A DNA stretch of 64,000 nt from UBA7657 sp049652985. Its GTDB lineage: Bacteria > Pseudomonadota > Alphaproteobacteria > Micavibrionales > Micavibrionaceae. A program made the translations under genes and the position numbers. Numbering within the stretch: the stretch's first letter is position 1; each line of letters begins with the position of its first letter. Under the pieces are notes generated by a model. The model was given only the letters and a program-made list of their open reading frames with translations, did no database searches and had not been told where the DNA came from. Of the stretch, positions 54,133 to 62,870 are shown in pieces. The stretch covers positions 283,601-347,600 of the forward strand of contig JBASFK010000004.1 in NCBI GenBank assembly GCA_049652985.1, given 5' to 3'.

Positions 54133-55026
54133 CTATCCTTTGGGCGCTAGCGCGTAAAGCGCCACGGCGGCGGCGTTGGAGACATTGAGGCTTTGAATCG
54201 GCCCGTCGGTGGGCAGCTTCAGAAGCTCGTCGCAATGCTCTTTCACCAATCTCCGGATGCCATCGCCCTCGGAGCCCAGCACCAGCACGACCTTGCCGCC
54301 CGGCTTGATGTCGTGGATGCTTTTATTCGTGTGCTCGTCGAGGCCGAACACGAAAAATCCGCCTTCCTTGAGCTCCTCGATCGTGCGGCTTAAATTCGTC
54401 TCATACGCAACCGGCACATGCTCCACCGCGCCGCAGGCCGATTTCGCGAGCACGCCGTCCATCTCGGGCGCGTATTTTTTCTGCATGATCATGCCCGCCG
54501 CGCCGAACGCGCTGGCCGAGCGCAGGATCGCGCCCACATTATGGGGGTCCGTCACCTGGTCGAGCATCACGAGCACGACATCGGTTTTATTCATGGCGGC
54601 AATAATCATGTCCTGCACGAAAATATCACCCAGCGGCGCGCAGGCGAGGGCAAGGCCCTGGTGCACAGCGCCGCGCGGTAGCATGGAATCCAGCTTTTCC
54701 TTCTCGACGGTCACCGGCTGGGGCCGCTGGAGGCCCTTCGCCCGGGCGTCTTGTATGGTCTGTTCGAACCCTTTCAGCGCCTGCTCGTTGGCACAAAGCG
54801 CGTGAATCTTCCGCTCAGGGTTCAGCCAGGCTTCGCGGACGGCGTGGAAGCCATATAAAGAAGCACGCGGGCCGCGGGATTTCTCGGCGGACTCAGGTCT
54901 GGGCTGCTGATCACGGCTGCGGCCTTCATTTCCGGGCCTGTCGCCCTTGGGACGAGCCTCGTTCGGGCCTTTGTTCCGGCGGGGTTTATTGCTATTGTTC
55001 TGGCGGTGTTTCATGGTCTGGAACAT
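54133..55026 (-). CDS. rlmB: SpoU-family RNA 2'-O-methyltransferase (RlmB-like)
   Basis: This trefoil-knot methyltransferase is of the type that modifies 23S rRNA G2251. The body has the three SpoU motifs: QVTDPHNVGAILRSASAFGA, VLVLGSEGDGIRRLVKEHCD and the motif 3 SLNVSNAAAVALY. The N-terminal 70 residues are very basic and Gln/Asn/Arg-rich. Two ATGs (55026 and 55014) lie close and neither has a clear ribosome-binding site; the first is used. RlmB versus another SpoU member is inferred from the family. Confidence 0.88.
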   Translation of the reverse strand: MFQTMKHRQNNSNKPRRNKGPNEARPKGDRPGNEGRSRDQQPRPESAEKSRGPRASLYGFHAVREAWLNPERKIHALCANEQALKGFEQTIQDARAKGLQRPQPVTVEKEKLDSMLPRGAVHQGLALACAPLGDIFVQDMIIAAMNKTDVVLVMLDQVTDPHNVGAILRSASAFGAAGMIMQKKYAPEMDGVLAKSACGAVEHVPVAYETNLSRTIEELKEGGFFVFGLDEHTNKSIHDIKPGGKVVLVLGSEGDGIRRLVKEHCDELLKLPTDGPIQSLNVSNAAAVALYALAPKG

Positions 55027-55095
55027 TTACATACTTGACAGGAAAGCGGAAAGGCTTTTTTGTGCAGGCACTTTGAAAGTCCTAAGACCCTGCGT

Positions 55096-55181
55096 GGAAG
55101 GGTGGCCGAGTGGTTAATGGCAGCAGACTGTAAATCTGCCCTCTTCGGAGTACGGCGGTTCGAATCCGCCCCCTTCCACCA
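55096..55181 (+). tRNA. tRNA-Tyr (GTA)
   Basis: An 86-base tRNA with encoded CCA and the long variable arm of class II tRNAs. The acceptor GGAAGGG pairs with CCCTTCC, the anticodon stem GCAGA/TCTGC encloses CTGTAAA with anticodon GTA, and the T arm is GGCGG/CCGCC with TTCGAAT. Confidence 0.95.
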
Positions 55182-55208
55182 TTTCTCTCCGGGCGCTAGA
55201 ATGCCCCG

Positions 55209-56138
55209 ATGTCCGTATCCAATACCAATATCCGCCCCCGAATGGCCCTGATCGCCGGCGCCGCCTCGATCGCGACCGTCACCGTTCTGATCGTCATCAA
55301 GTTTTATGCCGTGATTCAAACCGGATCCGCCAGCGTGCTGGCCTCGCTTATTGATTCTGCGGTTGATGCCAACGTTTCGCTGATGACGTTCCTTGCAATT
55401 CACATTTCTCTGAAGCCCGCCGACGCCGACCACCGCCACGGCCACGGCAAGGTCGAAGGCCTTGCTGCGCTACTCCAGGCTGCTTTTATTGCCGGCGCAG
55501 GGGTTTTCCTGTTGTTGGAATCCGTCGGGCATTTTATCGGCAGTGGTGGAATCCGCGGCGACAGCGGCGCTGCAATCCTGATCATGGCTGTTTCCGCTTT
55601 CTTGTCTTTCTGTCTGATCTTGATCCAGAAGTACACTATGCGGTACGCGCCGTCGCTGGCGGTCGAAGCAGACCATGCCCATTACTCGAGTGATATCGTC
55701 ATCAATATAGGCGTTATTCTTGTGCTGCTTGCCATCAGGTCCGGCGCGCCTGCCTGGATCGATCCTGCTTTCGCCGTGGCGGTAGCGATTTATCTCGGAC
55801 TGACGGTAACGAAAGTTGCAGGCAAGGGAATCGACATGCTCCTCGACCGTGAACTCTCCGGCGATGCGCGGGAGCGCATCACGAAAAAAGTCCTCTCCCA
55901 TCAATATGTGATGGGCATGCACGATCTCCGGACCAGCAAATCGGGGATGAAGGTTTTTATTTCCTTCGACATTGAGCTCGATCCTAGTCTCCTTCTTTAT
56001 AACGCCCACGAGATCGTCCGCGAGGTGGAGTTTGAACTCCTGATCGATTTCCCCAACGCGGAAATCCTGATCCATGCCGACCCGCACGGGGATACGTATG
56101 ACACGCGGCACAACGTGCACGGTGTTCACAACGCCTGA
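55209..56138 (+). CDS. Cation diffusion facilitator (FieF/YiiP-like metal exporter)
   Basis: This 309-residue CDF-family antiporter exports divalent metal ions such as iron, zinc or cadmium. It has about six membrane segments. The substrate site residues are in DSAVDANVSLMTFLA and the cytoplasmic-side HRHGHGKVEGLAAL follows. The C-terminal domain after about residue 205 has the ferredoxin-like fold (MHDLRTSKSGMKVFISFDIE). The metal is not fixed by sequence. It starts 28 bases after tRNA-Tyr. Confidence 0.93.
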   Translation: MSVSNTNIRPRMALIAGAASIATVTVLIVIKFYAVIQTGSASVLASLIDSAVDANVSLMTFLAIHISLKPADADHRHGHGKVEGLAALLQAAFIAGAGVFLLLESVGHFIGSGGIRGDSGAAILIMAVSAFLSFCLILIQKYTMRYAPSLAVEADHAHYSSDIVINIGVILVLLAIRSGAPAWIDPAFAVAVAIYLGLTVTKVAGKGIDMLLDRELSGDARERITKKVLSHQYVMGMHDLRTSKSGMKVFISFDIELDPSLLLYNAHEIVREVEFELLIDFPNAEILIHADPHGDTYDTRHNVHGVHNA

Positions 56139-56365
56139 TTTTTTTACACCCCTGATTTTATTTGTAAATCCGGTTTCACTCCGTACAGTTTCAGGGGGGT
56201 GGGGGTGGTCGCCCTCTCTTTCGTTTCGCCAATAGAAATTTCCGCCGCGCATTTTCACACGCGGCCCTTCGCCTTCCGGCTCAGGAACAGGATAAAAAAT
56301 CATAAAACAAATCCCAAAAATTGTAAAGAACAAAACTAGAACAATTTCGTATTTTCTGATATAAA

Positions 56366-57547
56366 ATGCATATGCAGAAGAATCAGAAAAACGATAAACA
56401 TCCTGTCCATGGCTATGGCCAGCGGCAGAATATTTACACACCGCCACAGAAAAACGAGGACTCGAATGAAGCCGAAATCATCAATGCTCGCAAAAATATT
56501 CGCGGACGCGGCGCTCTCGACAACCCCGCCGGCCGTTTTGAAAAACTCGTTGCTGAAGACGATGTAGAAAGTTTTGAAGAAGAAGACGTCGAGGGCAAGC
56601 AAATCCAGACACAGGTTTTCATCGACAAGACAAAATCCATCGTCACGACCAACGACAGCCCCGATGTCGGGATGGAAGCATCGGTCAATCCATATCGCGG
56701 CTGCGAGCATGGATGCATTTATTGTTTCGCAAGGCCGACGCACGAATATTTCGGCCTGTCGGCTGGCATCGATTTTGAGACGAAGATTTTCGCAAAGCCC
56801 GAAGCGCCGCGCTTGTTAGCTGAAAAACTTTCGAGTAAATCGTGGGAGCCTAAAGTGCTGATGATCAGCGGCGTGACGGATTGCTATCAGCCTATCGAAC
56901 GAAAGCTCAAAATCACGCGCGGCTGTTTCGAGGTGTTGCGTGATTTCCGCAACCCGGCGGCGATTGTGACCAAAAATTTCCTCGTCACGCGCGACATCGA
57001 TATTTTTAAGGAAATGGCCGAGCATGATTTGATCAAGGTGAATATCTCGCTCACCACGCTGGACGGCGAACTGGCCCGCAAGATGGAGCCGCGTGCCAGC
57101 CAGCCGCATCTGAAACTGAAAGCGATAGAGATGCTGGCGGAGGCGGGCGTGCCGGTCGGCATCATGATGGGGCCGATTGTACCGGGCCTGACCGATCATG
57201 AAATTCCGAACGTTATAAAAGCGGCGGCCGATGCGGGGGCGCTGACGGCGTACCACACGATTTTAAGGTTGCCCTGGGGCGTGAAGGATTTATTCGAAAA
57301 CTGGATACGCGAACATTACCCCGACAGGGCTGAGCGCGTGCTGAACCGGGTGCGGGCTATACGCGGCGGCAAGCTGTATGAATCGGATTTTGAAGTCCGC
57401 ATGGCGGGCCGGGGCATTTTCGCCGAGCAGATTCATAACATGTTCGCGATGAACAAGAAAAAGAACGGGCTCGACCGGTGCTGGCGCGGGCTTTCAACCG
57501 AACATTTCCGCCGGGATGCGCGAAGCGGGCAGATGAGTTTGTTTTGA
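56366..57547 (+). CDS. PA0069-family radical SAM protein (SplB-like)
   Basis: This 393-residue radical SAM enzyme carries the CxxxCxxC iron-sulfur motif at Cys113, Cys117 and Cys120 (RGCEHGCIYCFAR). The SplB-like elements MISGVTDCYQPIERKLKITR and LIKVNISLTTLDGELARKMEP follow, as does the C-terminal SGQMSLF. The family resembles spore photoproduct lyase but is of uncertain substrate. The N-terminal 45 residues are polar and poorly defined. Two ATGs occur at the start (56366 and 56372). Confidence 0.85.
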   Translation: MHMQKNQKNDKHPVHGYGQRQNIYTPPQKNEDSNEAEIINARKNIRGRGALDNPAGRFEKLVAEDDVESFEEEDVEGKQIQTQVFIDKTKSIVTTNDSPDVGMEASVNPYRGCEHGCIYCFARPTHEYFGLSAGIDFETKIFAKPEAPRLLAEKLSSKSWEPKVLMISGVTDCYQPIERKLKITRGCFEVLRDFRNPAAIVTKNFLVTRDIDIFKEMAEHDLIKVNISLTTLDGELARKMEPRASQPHLKLKAIEMLAEAGVPVGIMMGPIVPGLTDHEIPNVIKAAADAGALTAYHTILRLPWGVKDLFENWIREHYPDRAERVLNRVRAIRGGKLYESDFEVRMAGRGIFAEQIHNMFAMNKKKNGLDRCWRGLSTEHFRRDARSGQMSLF

Positions 57548-57553
57548 GTAGCC

Positions 57554-57583
57554 TATAGGCCCCGGCTTTCGCCGGGGTTGCGG
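57554..57583. repeat. Hairpin repeat copy 1
   Basis: A 30-base element, CCCCGGC-TTTC-GCCGGGG flanked by TATAGG and TTGCGG, lies just after the radical-SAM gene. A copy differing in two bases is at 57961-57990. It has no T-run so it is a palindromic repeat more than a typical terminator. A different hairpin (CCCCTGC-GCAA-GCAGGGG) lies at 57599-57616. Confidence 0.75.
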
Positions 57584-57641
57584 ATTAAAATTTTGAAACC
57601 CCTGCGCAAGCAGGGGCCCATGAAATTGAGCAGAGGCTTCA

Positions 57642-57953
57642 ATGGAAAAACGAACCGATCAGGTTTTCATTTATATTCTGACCAATAAAAGATACGGCAC
57701 ATTGTATATTGGCCTGACGACCAACCTTTTAAAAAGAATGGAAGAGCACAGGAATAAAATAGTGAAGGGCTTTACTGAGAAATATAACTTGGCCCGACTT
57801 GTATATTACGAAATACACGATGACATTCATGCTGCCGCGCACCGCGAAAGGTTGATGAAGAAATGGAAGCGGGAGTGGAAGATCGTGCTCATAGAAAAAC
57901 AAAATCCCCATTGGGCTGATTTATACGGCGACCTGAAAAGAAAAGCGATATGA
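57642..57953 (+). CDS. GIY-YIG family protein (YhbQ-like)
   Basis: This 103-residue single-domain protein belongs to the GIY-YIG nuclease superfamily. The IYILTNKRYGTLYIG segment at 10-24 holds the two signature elements, with the conserved Arg32 and Glu35 in LLKRMEEH, and RERLMKKWKREWKI near the end. Whether it cuts DNA is unknown for the small YhbQ-like group. It is framed by a pair of near-identical hairpin repeats (57554 and 57961), which suggests it moves or spreads with them. Confidence 0.88.
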   Translation: MEKRTDQVFIYILTNKRYGTLYIGLTTNLLKRMEEHRNKIVKGFTEKYNLARLVYYEIHDDIHAAAHRERLMKKWKREWKIVLIEKQNPHWADLYGDLKRKAI

Positions 57954-57960
57954 TCTAATG

Positions 57961-57990
57961 TATAGGCCCCGGCTTTTGCCGGGGTTGCAG
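57961..57990. repeat. Hairpin repeat copy 2
   Basis: The second copy of the element at 57554-57583, CCCCGGC-TTTT-GCCGGGG with TATAGG before and TTGCAG after. The two copies match in 28 of 30 positions and stand in the same orientation around the GIY-YIG gene, 407 bases apart. Confidence 0.75.
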
Positions 57991-58021
57991 TTGGGTGGTA
58001 ATCTAAGGCACAATTACCGCC

Positions 58022-58954
58022 ATGAGAATTTTATCCGATATCGGCGGCACCTATGCGCGTTTTGCTTTCGAGAGCAAGGGCCAACCCATGAATGTGAAAA
58101 AATACGCCGCCGCCGATTTCGAGACGTTCGGTGATGCGGTCGAGAAATACAAAGAAGAGGCACAGATCGAGGCCGATACCTCGCTCCTGATCGCTACCGC
58201 CGCACACCCGGATGAAAAAAATGCCTGGCGCTTCGTGAACAGGAATAAATGGGTGATCGATGTCGCCGCGCTCGGCAATGTCGACATTATTCTGAATGAT
58301 TTCGAGGCCGCGACCTGGGGCCTGATCGACCTCAAGGATAAAAAATCCCTGAAGGCGGGCCGTGAAAATCACACCGCGCCGCGCGTGCTGATCGGTCCCG
58401 GAACCGGGCTTGGCCTTGGCTATCTTATTCCGCACGGGCGTGAATTTCATGTGCAGGGCACGCAAGGGGGACATATCGCTGCCGCCGCGATCACGGACGA
58501 GCAGGCGCGTGTGCTGAGCGCTGTCGCCCGTGTGAAGGAGCGCGATTGCCTGAATGTTTATGAAGACGTCGTCAGCGGGCCGGGACTTTATAATCTCTAC
58601 GCGGCGCTGTGTTCTTTGAGCGACGAGGAGCAGGTGGCCAAAAGCGCGGAGGAATTGCTGAACCATGAAAGAAGCATGGCAGTGAAGGATGCGCTGCGCC
58701 TGTTCCACGAATTTTTCGCGATGTTCGCAGCGAGCGTGACCGTCGGTGCGGGCGCGTATGGCGGGCTGTATCTGACCGGCGGCGTGCTGGAGCGCCTCGG
58801 CGAGCGCGGCCTGTTCGACTTCGCGCATTTCGAGAAATTCTTCGCCGGCAATTTCGTGCCGAGCGTGAAAAAGGCGCTCGGCAATACGCCGGTCTTTCAC
58901 ATTGCAGACCCGGGCCTCGCGCTGCGCGGACTGATCAGGGCCGCCGATGCGTAA
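58022..58954 (+). CDS. glk: Glucokinase
   Basis: Glk phosphorylates glucose with ATP. The 310 residues show the N-terminal phosphate-binding DIGGTYARFA, the ATP-binding LIGPGTGLGLGYLI, and the sugar-binding TQGGHIAAAA region with GGLYLTGGVLERLG near the C-terminus. It overlaps the deacetylase gene by eight bases. Together with edd-eda it provides part of a route from glucose into the Entner-Doudoroff pathway. Confidence 0.95.
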   Translation: MRILSDIGGTYARFAFESKGQPMNVKKYAAADFETFGDAVEKYKEEAQIEADTSLLIATAAHPDEKNAWRFVNRNKWVIDVAALGNVDIILNDFEAATWGLIDLKDKKSLKAGRENHTAPRVLIGPGTGLGLGYLIPHGREFHVQGTQGGHIAAAAITDEQARVLSAVARVKERDCLNVYEDVVSGPGLYNLYAALCSLSDEEQVAKSAEELLNHERSMAVKDALRLFHEFFAMFAASVTVGAGAYGGLYLTGGVLERLGERGLFDFAHFEKFFAGNFVPSVKKALGNTPVFHIADPGLALRGLIRAADA

Positions 58955-59744
58955 GGCCTACCTGACCATCGATGACGGGCCGTCGGAGAAATTCACCGCG
59001 CTGGTGGATTTTTTGCACGAGCGCAAAATCCCGGCGGTATTTTTCAACCGCGGCGACAATATGGAGGCGCGGCCAGATGCGGTTTTGCACGGGATTTCCA
59101 AGGGTTTCATCATGGCGAACCATACTTACAGTCATCGCCGCGCTGCGGATTTGCCTTACGAGGAGACCTGCGCGGAAATTCGCCGCACGGATGAAATTCT
59201 TGAAAAATTATATCAGCAGGCGGGCGTAAAGCGGCCCGCGAAATATTTCCGCTTTCCCTACATGGACCGCGGCATGGGCCCGTGCTTCGCCGAGCCGGGA
59301 ACGCTGAGCGACGAGCACAACGCCGCGCATATGGAACTGCTGGGCGCAGGGCTGGGGCATAAAGCGGAAGTGCCGGGCCTGGGCCTGATCGACAAGAAGC
59401 GCAAAATCCAGACATTTTTAAAATCGCTCGGCTATACGAATTTGCCGGTGAGCGGCGTGACGCTGCCGTGGTACGCCGAAACCGAAATGGCCAGCGCCGT
59501 GGACTCGCTCTGCACATTCTCAACCAGCGACTGGGCGCTGCTGGAGCGGCACAAGGGTAAACACGGGTTCAATTCTGTGAAGGATTTAACCGGCCAGGTG
59601 GACCGCAGCCCGGCCCTGAAAGACAAAAGCTCGAGCCATATCGTGCTCGCCCACGACCAGGCCGAAATTCACGAAGTTACGAAGGGTGTGATAGAGTATA
59701 TGCGCAGGGATTTCGAGTTTCTTGATTTTCCGGGCAGGACCTAA
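58947..59744 (+). CDS. Polysaccharide deacetylase-like (NodB homology) protein
   Basis: This 265-residue protein has the family 4 carbohydrate esterase motifs: the catalytic Asp pair in LTIDDGPS (8-15), the metal-binding HxxxH in NHTYSHRRA, FRFPYMDRG, and the late histidine in IVLAHDQAEIH. There is no signal peptide, which is unusual because most such enzymes act outside the cytoplasm. It is translationally linked to glucokinase by an eight-base overlap. The substrate is unknown. Confidence 0.88.
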   Translation: MRKAYLTIDDGPSEKFTALVDFLHERKIPAVFFNRGDNMEARPDAVLHGISKGFIMANHTYSHRRAADLPYEETCAEIRRTDEILEKLYQQAGVKRPAKYFRFPYMDRGMGPCFAEPGTLSDEHNAAHMELLGAGLGHKAEVPGLGLIDKKRKIQTFLKSLGYTNLPVSGVTLPWYAETEMASAVDSLCTFSTSDWALLERHKGKHGFNSVKDLTGQVDRSPALKDKSSSHIVLAHDQAEIHEVTKGVIEYMRRDFEFLDFPGRT

Positions 59745-59764
59745 TACAACCTAACCCCATCAAT

Positions 59765-59838
59765 GCGGGTGTAGCTTAGTGGTAAAGCTCCAGCCTTCCA
59801 AGCTGGCTATGAGGGTTCGATTCCCTTCACCCGCTCCA
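59765..59838 (+). tRNA. tRNA-Gly (TCC)
   Basis: A 74-base tRNA with encoded CCA. The acceptor GCGGGTG pairs with CACCCGC, the anticodon stem CCAGC/GCTGG encloses CTTCCAA with anticodon TCC, and the T loop is TTCGATT. Its 3' end is duplicated at 60298-60316. Confidence 0.97.
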
Positions 59839-60297
59839 GTCCTTCATTCTCAAGACATCTAGAGCAATCTCAAAAAGCCCAGAAAACCCCGGAAAACAAG
59901 GGATTTTCTCGCATCGTGCTGTCTCAAAGCATCTAGAGGCTCTTCCGTTTTTCCAATGCGGGGGAGTAAACGAATGAGAGTGTTTAATCGGGGTATATTT
60001 CTCTCTTTTGGAAGAGAGGTCATCAAGAGGTCGTGTAAGCAGTGGAGAGCCGACTGTTCAAGGTTAAGGGGAAAAGAGTTGCGTGCATTATTCGCTAGGG
60101 GGCGAAGAGCATCATGTAGGCCAATTCTATTTCCCTGAAAACCTATGATAATTGAAAAACGTTTCAGTTCCCTAAGAGCTCTCGTTATATCTGCCGCCTG
60201 TTGTTTAGATACCTCCAATAAGGGGTACAATTAGGGGTATGAAGATACTTCACATCGAACAAAGATGATTCAAATCAATATGTTACTTGTTTAATGT
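59839..60297. mobile_element. Probable remnant of an element integrated at tRNA-Gly
   Basis: These 459 bases lie between tRNA-Gly and a copy of its last 20 bases (19 of 20 match, one deletion). That is the layout of an integrated element with its attL at the tRNA and attR downstream. The interval is AT-richer than its neighbours. It carries two copies of CATCTAGAG (59856 and 59930), which could be recombinase arm sites. A 123-codon minus-strand frame (60230-59859) starting with TTG has no ribosome-binding site and no family I recognise. No intact integrase is present. Confidence 0.5.
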
Positions 60298-60316
60298 GAT
60301 TCCCTTCACCGCTCCA
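60298..60316. repeat. Partial duplication of tRNA-Gly 3' end (attR-like)
   Basis: GATTCCCTTCACCGCTCCA repeats 59819-59838 with one C missing. This matches the signature of site-specific integration into a tRNA 3' end. The 116 bases from here to the kinase at 60433 show no gene. Confidence 0.6.
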
Positions 60317-60432
60317 ATATTCCCGGCAGCACAACCCTGACGCGCACTTCACTCCCTGAGAGCATTAAGTTCCATTAGGTATTTATTATAAATAGAGTGC
60401 TTTTACGTACATAATTCGTTTATGTTGTTCCG

Positions 60433-62388
60433 ATGACTGACAAATTTACGCTTCCCGAGGCCATTGAGGCCCATGCCTATTTGGCTTCGATCATTGCCTC
60501 CTCGGACGACGCGATCGTCAGCAAGGATTTGAACGGCAATATCACGTCCTGGAACCCGGCCGCCGAGCGTATTTTCGGCTACAAGTCCGAGGAGATCGTC
60601 GGCAAACATGTCAGCATCCTTATTCCTGCCGAAAACATGGCCGAGGAAGATTACATTCTCGGCAAGATCAGGAAGGGAGAGCGCGTCGACTATTTTGAAA
60701 CACTGCGCCGCAGAAAAGACGGCAGTTTCGTGAACCTGTCCGTCACGGTTTCCCCGATCAGGAATTCAGAAGAAAAAGTTATCGGCGCGTCGAAAATCGC
60801 GCGGGACATATCCCTGAGCAAGGAGGCGGACCGCATCAGCGCCCATCTTGCCGCCATCATCGAATCCTCTGACGACGCCATCATGAGCAAGGACCTGAAC
60901 GGTTTCATCACATCGTGGAATAAATCGGCAGAGCGTATTTTCGGCTACAAGGCGGAAGAGGTCATTGGGCGGCATATTATGCTGATTATTCCCGCCGAAA
61001 GGCTGCCGGAGGACGATAAAATCCTGACGACGCTGAATGCCAGCGACAGGCTCGATACCTGGCGGCGCCACAAGGACGGGCACCTGGTGCCTGTGTCCCT
61101 GACCGTTTCCCCGATCCGCGACAGGGCGGGCAACATCATCGGGGCGTCCAAGGTTTCCCGCGACATCAGCGACCGTATTGCCGCGGAAAAGGCGTTGAAA
61201 GAGATCAGCACGAAAAAAGATGAGTTCCTTGCGAACATGAGCCACGAGCTCCGCACGCCGATGAACGCCGTCATCGGGCTTACGGGCCTTTTGAAGAGAA
61301 TGGATGACTTGCCCGAACGCGCACAGAAATATATCGAGACACTGGGCTCCAGCGCATCGAATATGATGGATCTCATTAACGATCTTCTGGATTTCGCGAA
61401 GATCGAAACAGGTTCTTTTGCAGTTGAAAATATTGAATTCAACCTGCCGGAGCAGGTTGAGAAAGTTATCAGCGTTGCAAACGTAAAGGCCCGCGAGAAA
61501 AAAATAGATCTCTACATAAATTATACGTCTGATTTAAACCGCTATTACATAGGCGATCCGCTGCGGATTCACCAGGTCTTATCCAACCTTGTATTCAACG
61601 CGATTAAATTCACCGACGAAGGCTCCGTCAAAATCGATATAAGCGGGAAAGCAGGCGAAGCGGAAAATACGACGTTGCTGTCTATCAGCGTGAGCGACAC
61701 AGGTATAGGAATTCCGAATGACAAAACTCACGCAATCTTCGAGAAATTCACCCAGGCTGATTCTTCCATTACGCGCCGTTTCGGCGGATCGGGCCTGGGA
61801 CTCTCGATCGTCAAGAGTTGCGTTGAATTAATGAAAGGAACCATCGCCGTCGATAGCGAGGTTGGTGTCGGGACAATATTCACGGCTACTCTGCCTCTTA
61901 CAAATACAGAAAAAGTTTCCACTGTTAAAAGCTTCTCCGCGAGTATCGCACCTGCAATTCCGGCGCATAAAAAGAATATTTTACTCGCGGAAGATTACGA
62001 GCCGAACGTCATGGTGGCCGGGGCGTTCATTGATGATCTCGGCTATGACTATGACGTTGCTTCCAACGGTTATGAAGCCCTGAGAAAATTCACAACGGGC
62101 TGTTACGATGTCATTTTAATGGATATACAGATGAATGAACTGGACGGGCTTGAAGCCACGCGCCGCATTCGAAAAATGGAAAAAGACAAGGGCCTGGCGC
62201 GGACGCCGATCATCGCCATGACGGCTCACGTGCGCGAACAGGATAAAAACCAGGCGCTTAAAGCCGGGATGGATGATTTTATTTCAAAGCCATTTGAGTC
62301 CGCTAGTTTCGGCCAAAAAATAAACCGCTATATGGGCGATAAAAACGTGACCCACCTTGAAACCGCTAGGCGCGCCAAGAAAGATTAG
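60433..62388 (+). CDS. Hybrid sensor histidine kinase with tandem PAS domains
   Basis: The 651 residues contain two PAS domains (about 16-126 and 137-250), a HisKA domain with the phospho-acceptor His271 in NMSHELRTPMNAVIG, an HATPase_c domain (LSNLVFNAIKFTDEG, VSDTGIGIPND, RFGGSGLGLSI), and a C-terminal receiver with Asp564 in DVILMDIQMNELDG. No membrane segment is visible, so the signal is cytosolic. The two PAS domains are very similar to each other, pointing to internal duplication. The stop interlocks with the convergent small gene. Confidence 0.93.
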   Translation: MTDKFTLPEAIEAHAYLASIIASSDDAIVSKDLNGNITSWNPAAERIFGYKSEEIVGKHVSILIPAENMAEEDYILGKIRKGERVDYFETLRRRKDGSFVNLSVTVSPIRNSEEKVIGASKIARDISLSKEADRISAHLAAIIESSDDAIMSKDLNGFITSWNKSAERIFGYKAEEVIGRHIMLIIPAERLPEDDKILTTLNASDRLDTWRRHKDGHLVPVSLTVSPIRDRAGNIIGASKVSRDISDRIAAEKALKEISTKKDEFLANMSHELRTPMNAVIGLTGLLKRMDDLPERAQKYIETLGSSASNMMDLINDLLDFAKIETGSFAVENIEFNLPEQVEKVISVANVKAREKKIDLYINYTSDLNRYYIGDPLRIHQVLSNLVFNAIKFTDEGSVKIDISGKAGEAENTTLLSISVSDTGIGIPNDKTHAIFEKFTQADSSITRRFGGSGLGLSIVKSCVELMKGTIAVDSEVGVGTIFTATLPLTNTEKVSTVKSFSASIAPAIPAHKKNILLAEDYEPNVMVAGAFIDDLGYDYDVASNGYEALRKFTTGCYDVILMDIQMNELDGLEATRRIRKMEKDKGLARTPIIAMTAHVREQDKNQALKAGMDDFISKPFESASFGQKINRYMGDKNVTHLETARRAKKD

Positions 62389-62786
62389 GCCGCCGGTTTA
62401 TTCCTGACCACGATGCACTGATATTTCTCAAGGGCTTTCAGAACATCTTCGTTCTCTGAGAGGTCAAATTCACGCTTATGCTTTTCCGGCTTTTTATAGG
62501 AAAGGTCGAGATTTGAAAAATCCGGGCAGTTAGCGGGGGGATTTTCGGAAGTATAAAGCGCAAAGGTGGGCGCTTCATCATCTACGCCCATATTGGCCAT
62601 TGTGTGAACATCGATCGTAAAATGAGCAGGGTCTGAATCGATGATCTCTGCCTTGACGGCTTCATGGGATCCCAGGGATGTTTGACCGGGTTGCGAAGGC
62701 GCTTTTTGCACGCGCGCCAGCGCATACCATACCGGCACGCAAACGATGCCTAAAAAGATGACTATATATAGAATTTTACGGCGCAT
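62385..62786 (-). CDS. Hypothetical protein with an N-terminal membrane anchor, 133 residues
   Basis: I do not recognise this protein. The ATG at 62786 gives a signal-anchor-like N-terminus (MRRKILYIVIFLGIVCVPVW), then about 105 polar periplasmic residues rich in acidic and Lys residues, with a mid segment HFTIDVHTMANMGVDDEAPT and a tail ending VVRNKPAA. The frame continues upstream to 62855 but lacks a good start. It is convergent with the histidine kinase, sharing four bases. Confidence 0.7.
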   Translation of the reverse strand: MRRKILYIVIFLGIVCVPVWYALARVQKAPSQPGQTSLGSHEAVKAEIIDSDPAHFTIDVHTMANMGVDDEAPTFALYTSENPPANCPDFSNLDLSYKKPEKHKREFDLSENEDVLKALEKYQCIVVRNKPAA

Positions 62787-62870
62787 AGTTTTTATCGATT
62801 TTTCCTGTATTATATCAATGCCGGGAGCCGCAATTGGTTCCTCCCGTCCACGCATAATTTCCGGGTATTA

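Noticed and set aside
56187..56212. G-rich run (GGGGGG and GGGGG tracts) downstream of the cation exporter, as a possible G-quadruplex
   Set aside because: Only two long G tracts are present with another short one, which is too little to propose a structure with confidence.
55470..56447. Long minus-strand open frame across the 3' half of the cation exporter and the gap before the radical-SAM gene, including a hydrophobic stretch in the gap
   Set aside because: Most of it is antisense to a secure gene, it has no plausible start or ribosome-binding site, and no good stop near the gap. I cannot support it as a gene.
59859..60230. 123-codon minus-strand frame in the integration remnant as a gene
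   Set aside because: TTG start directly after a stop, no ribosome-binding site, no family resemblance; kept only as part of the remnant description.
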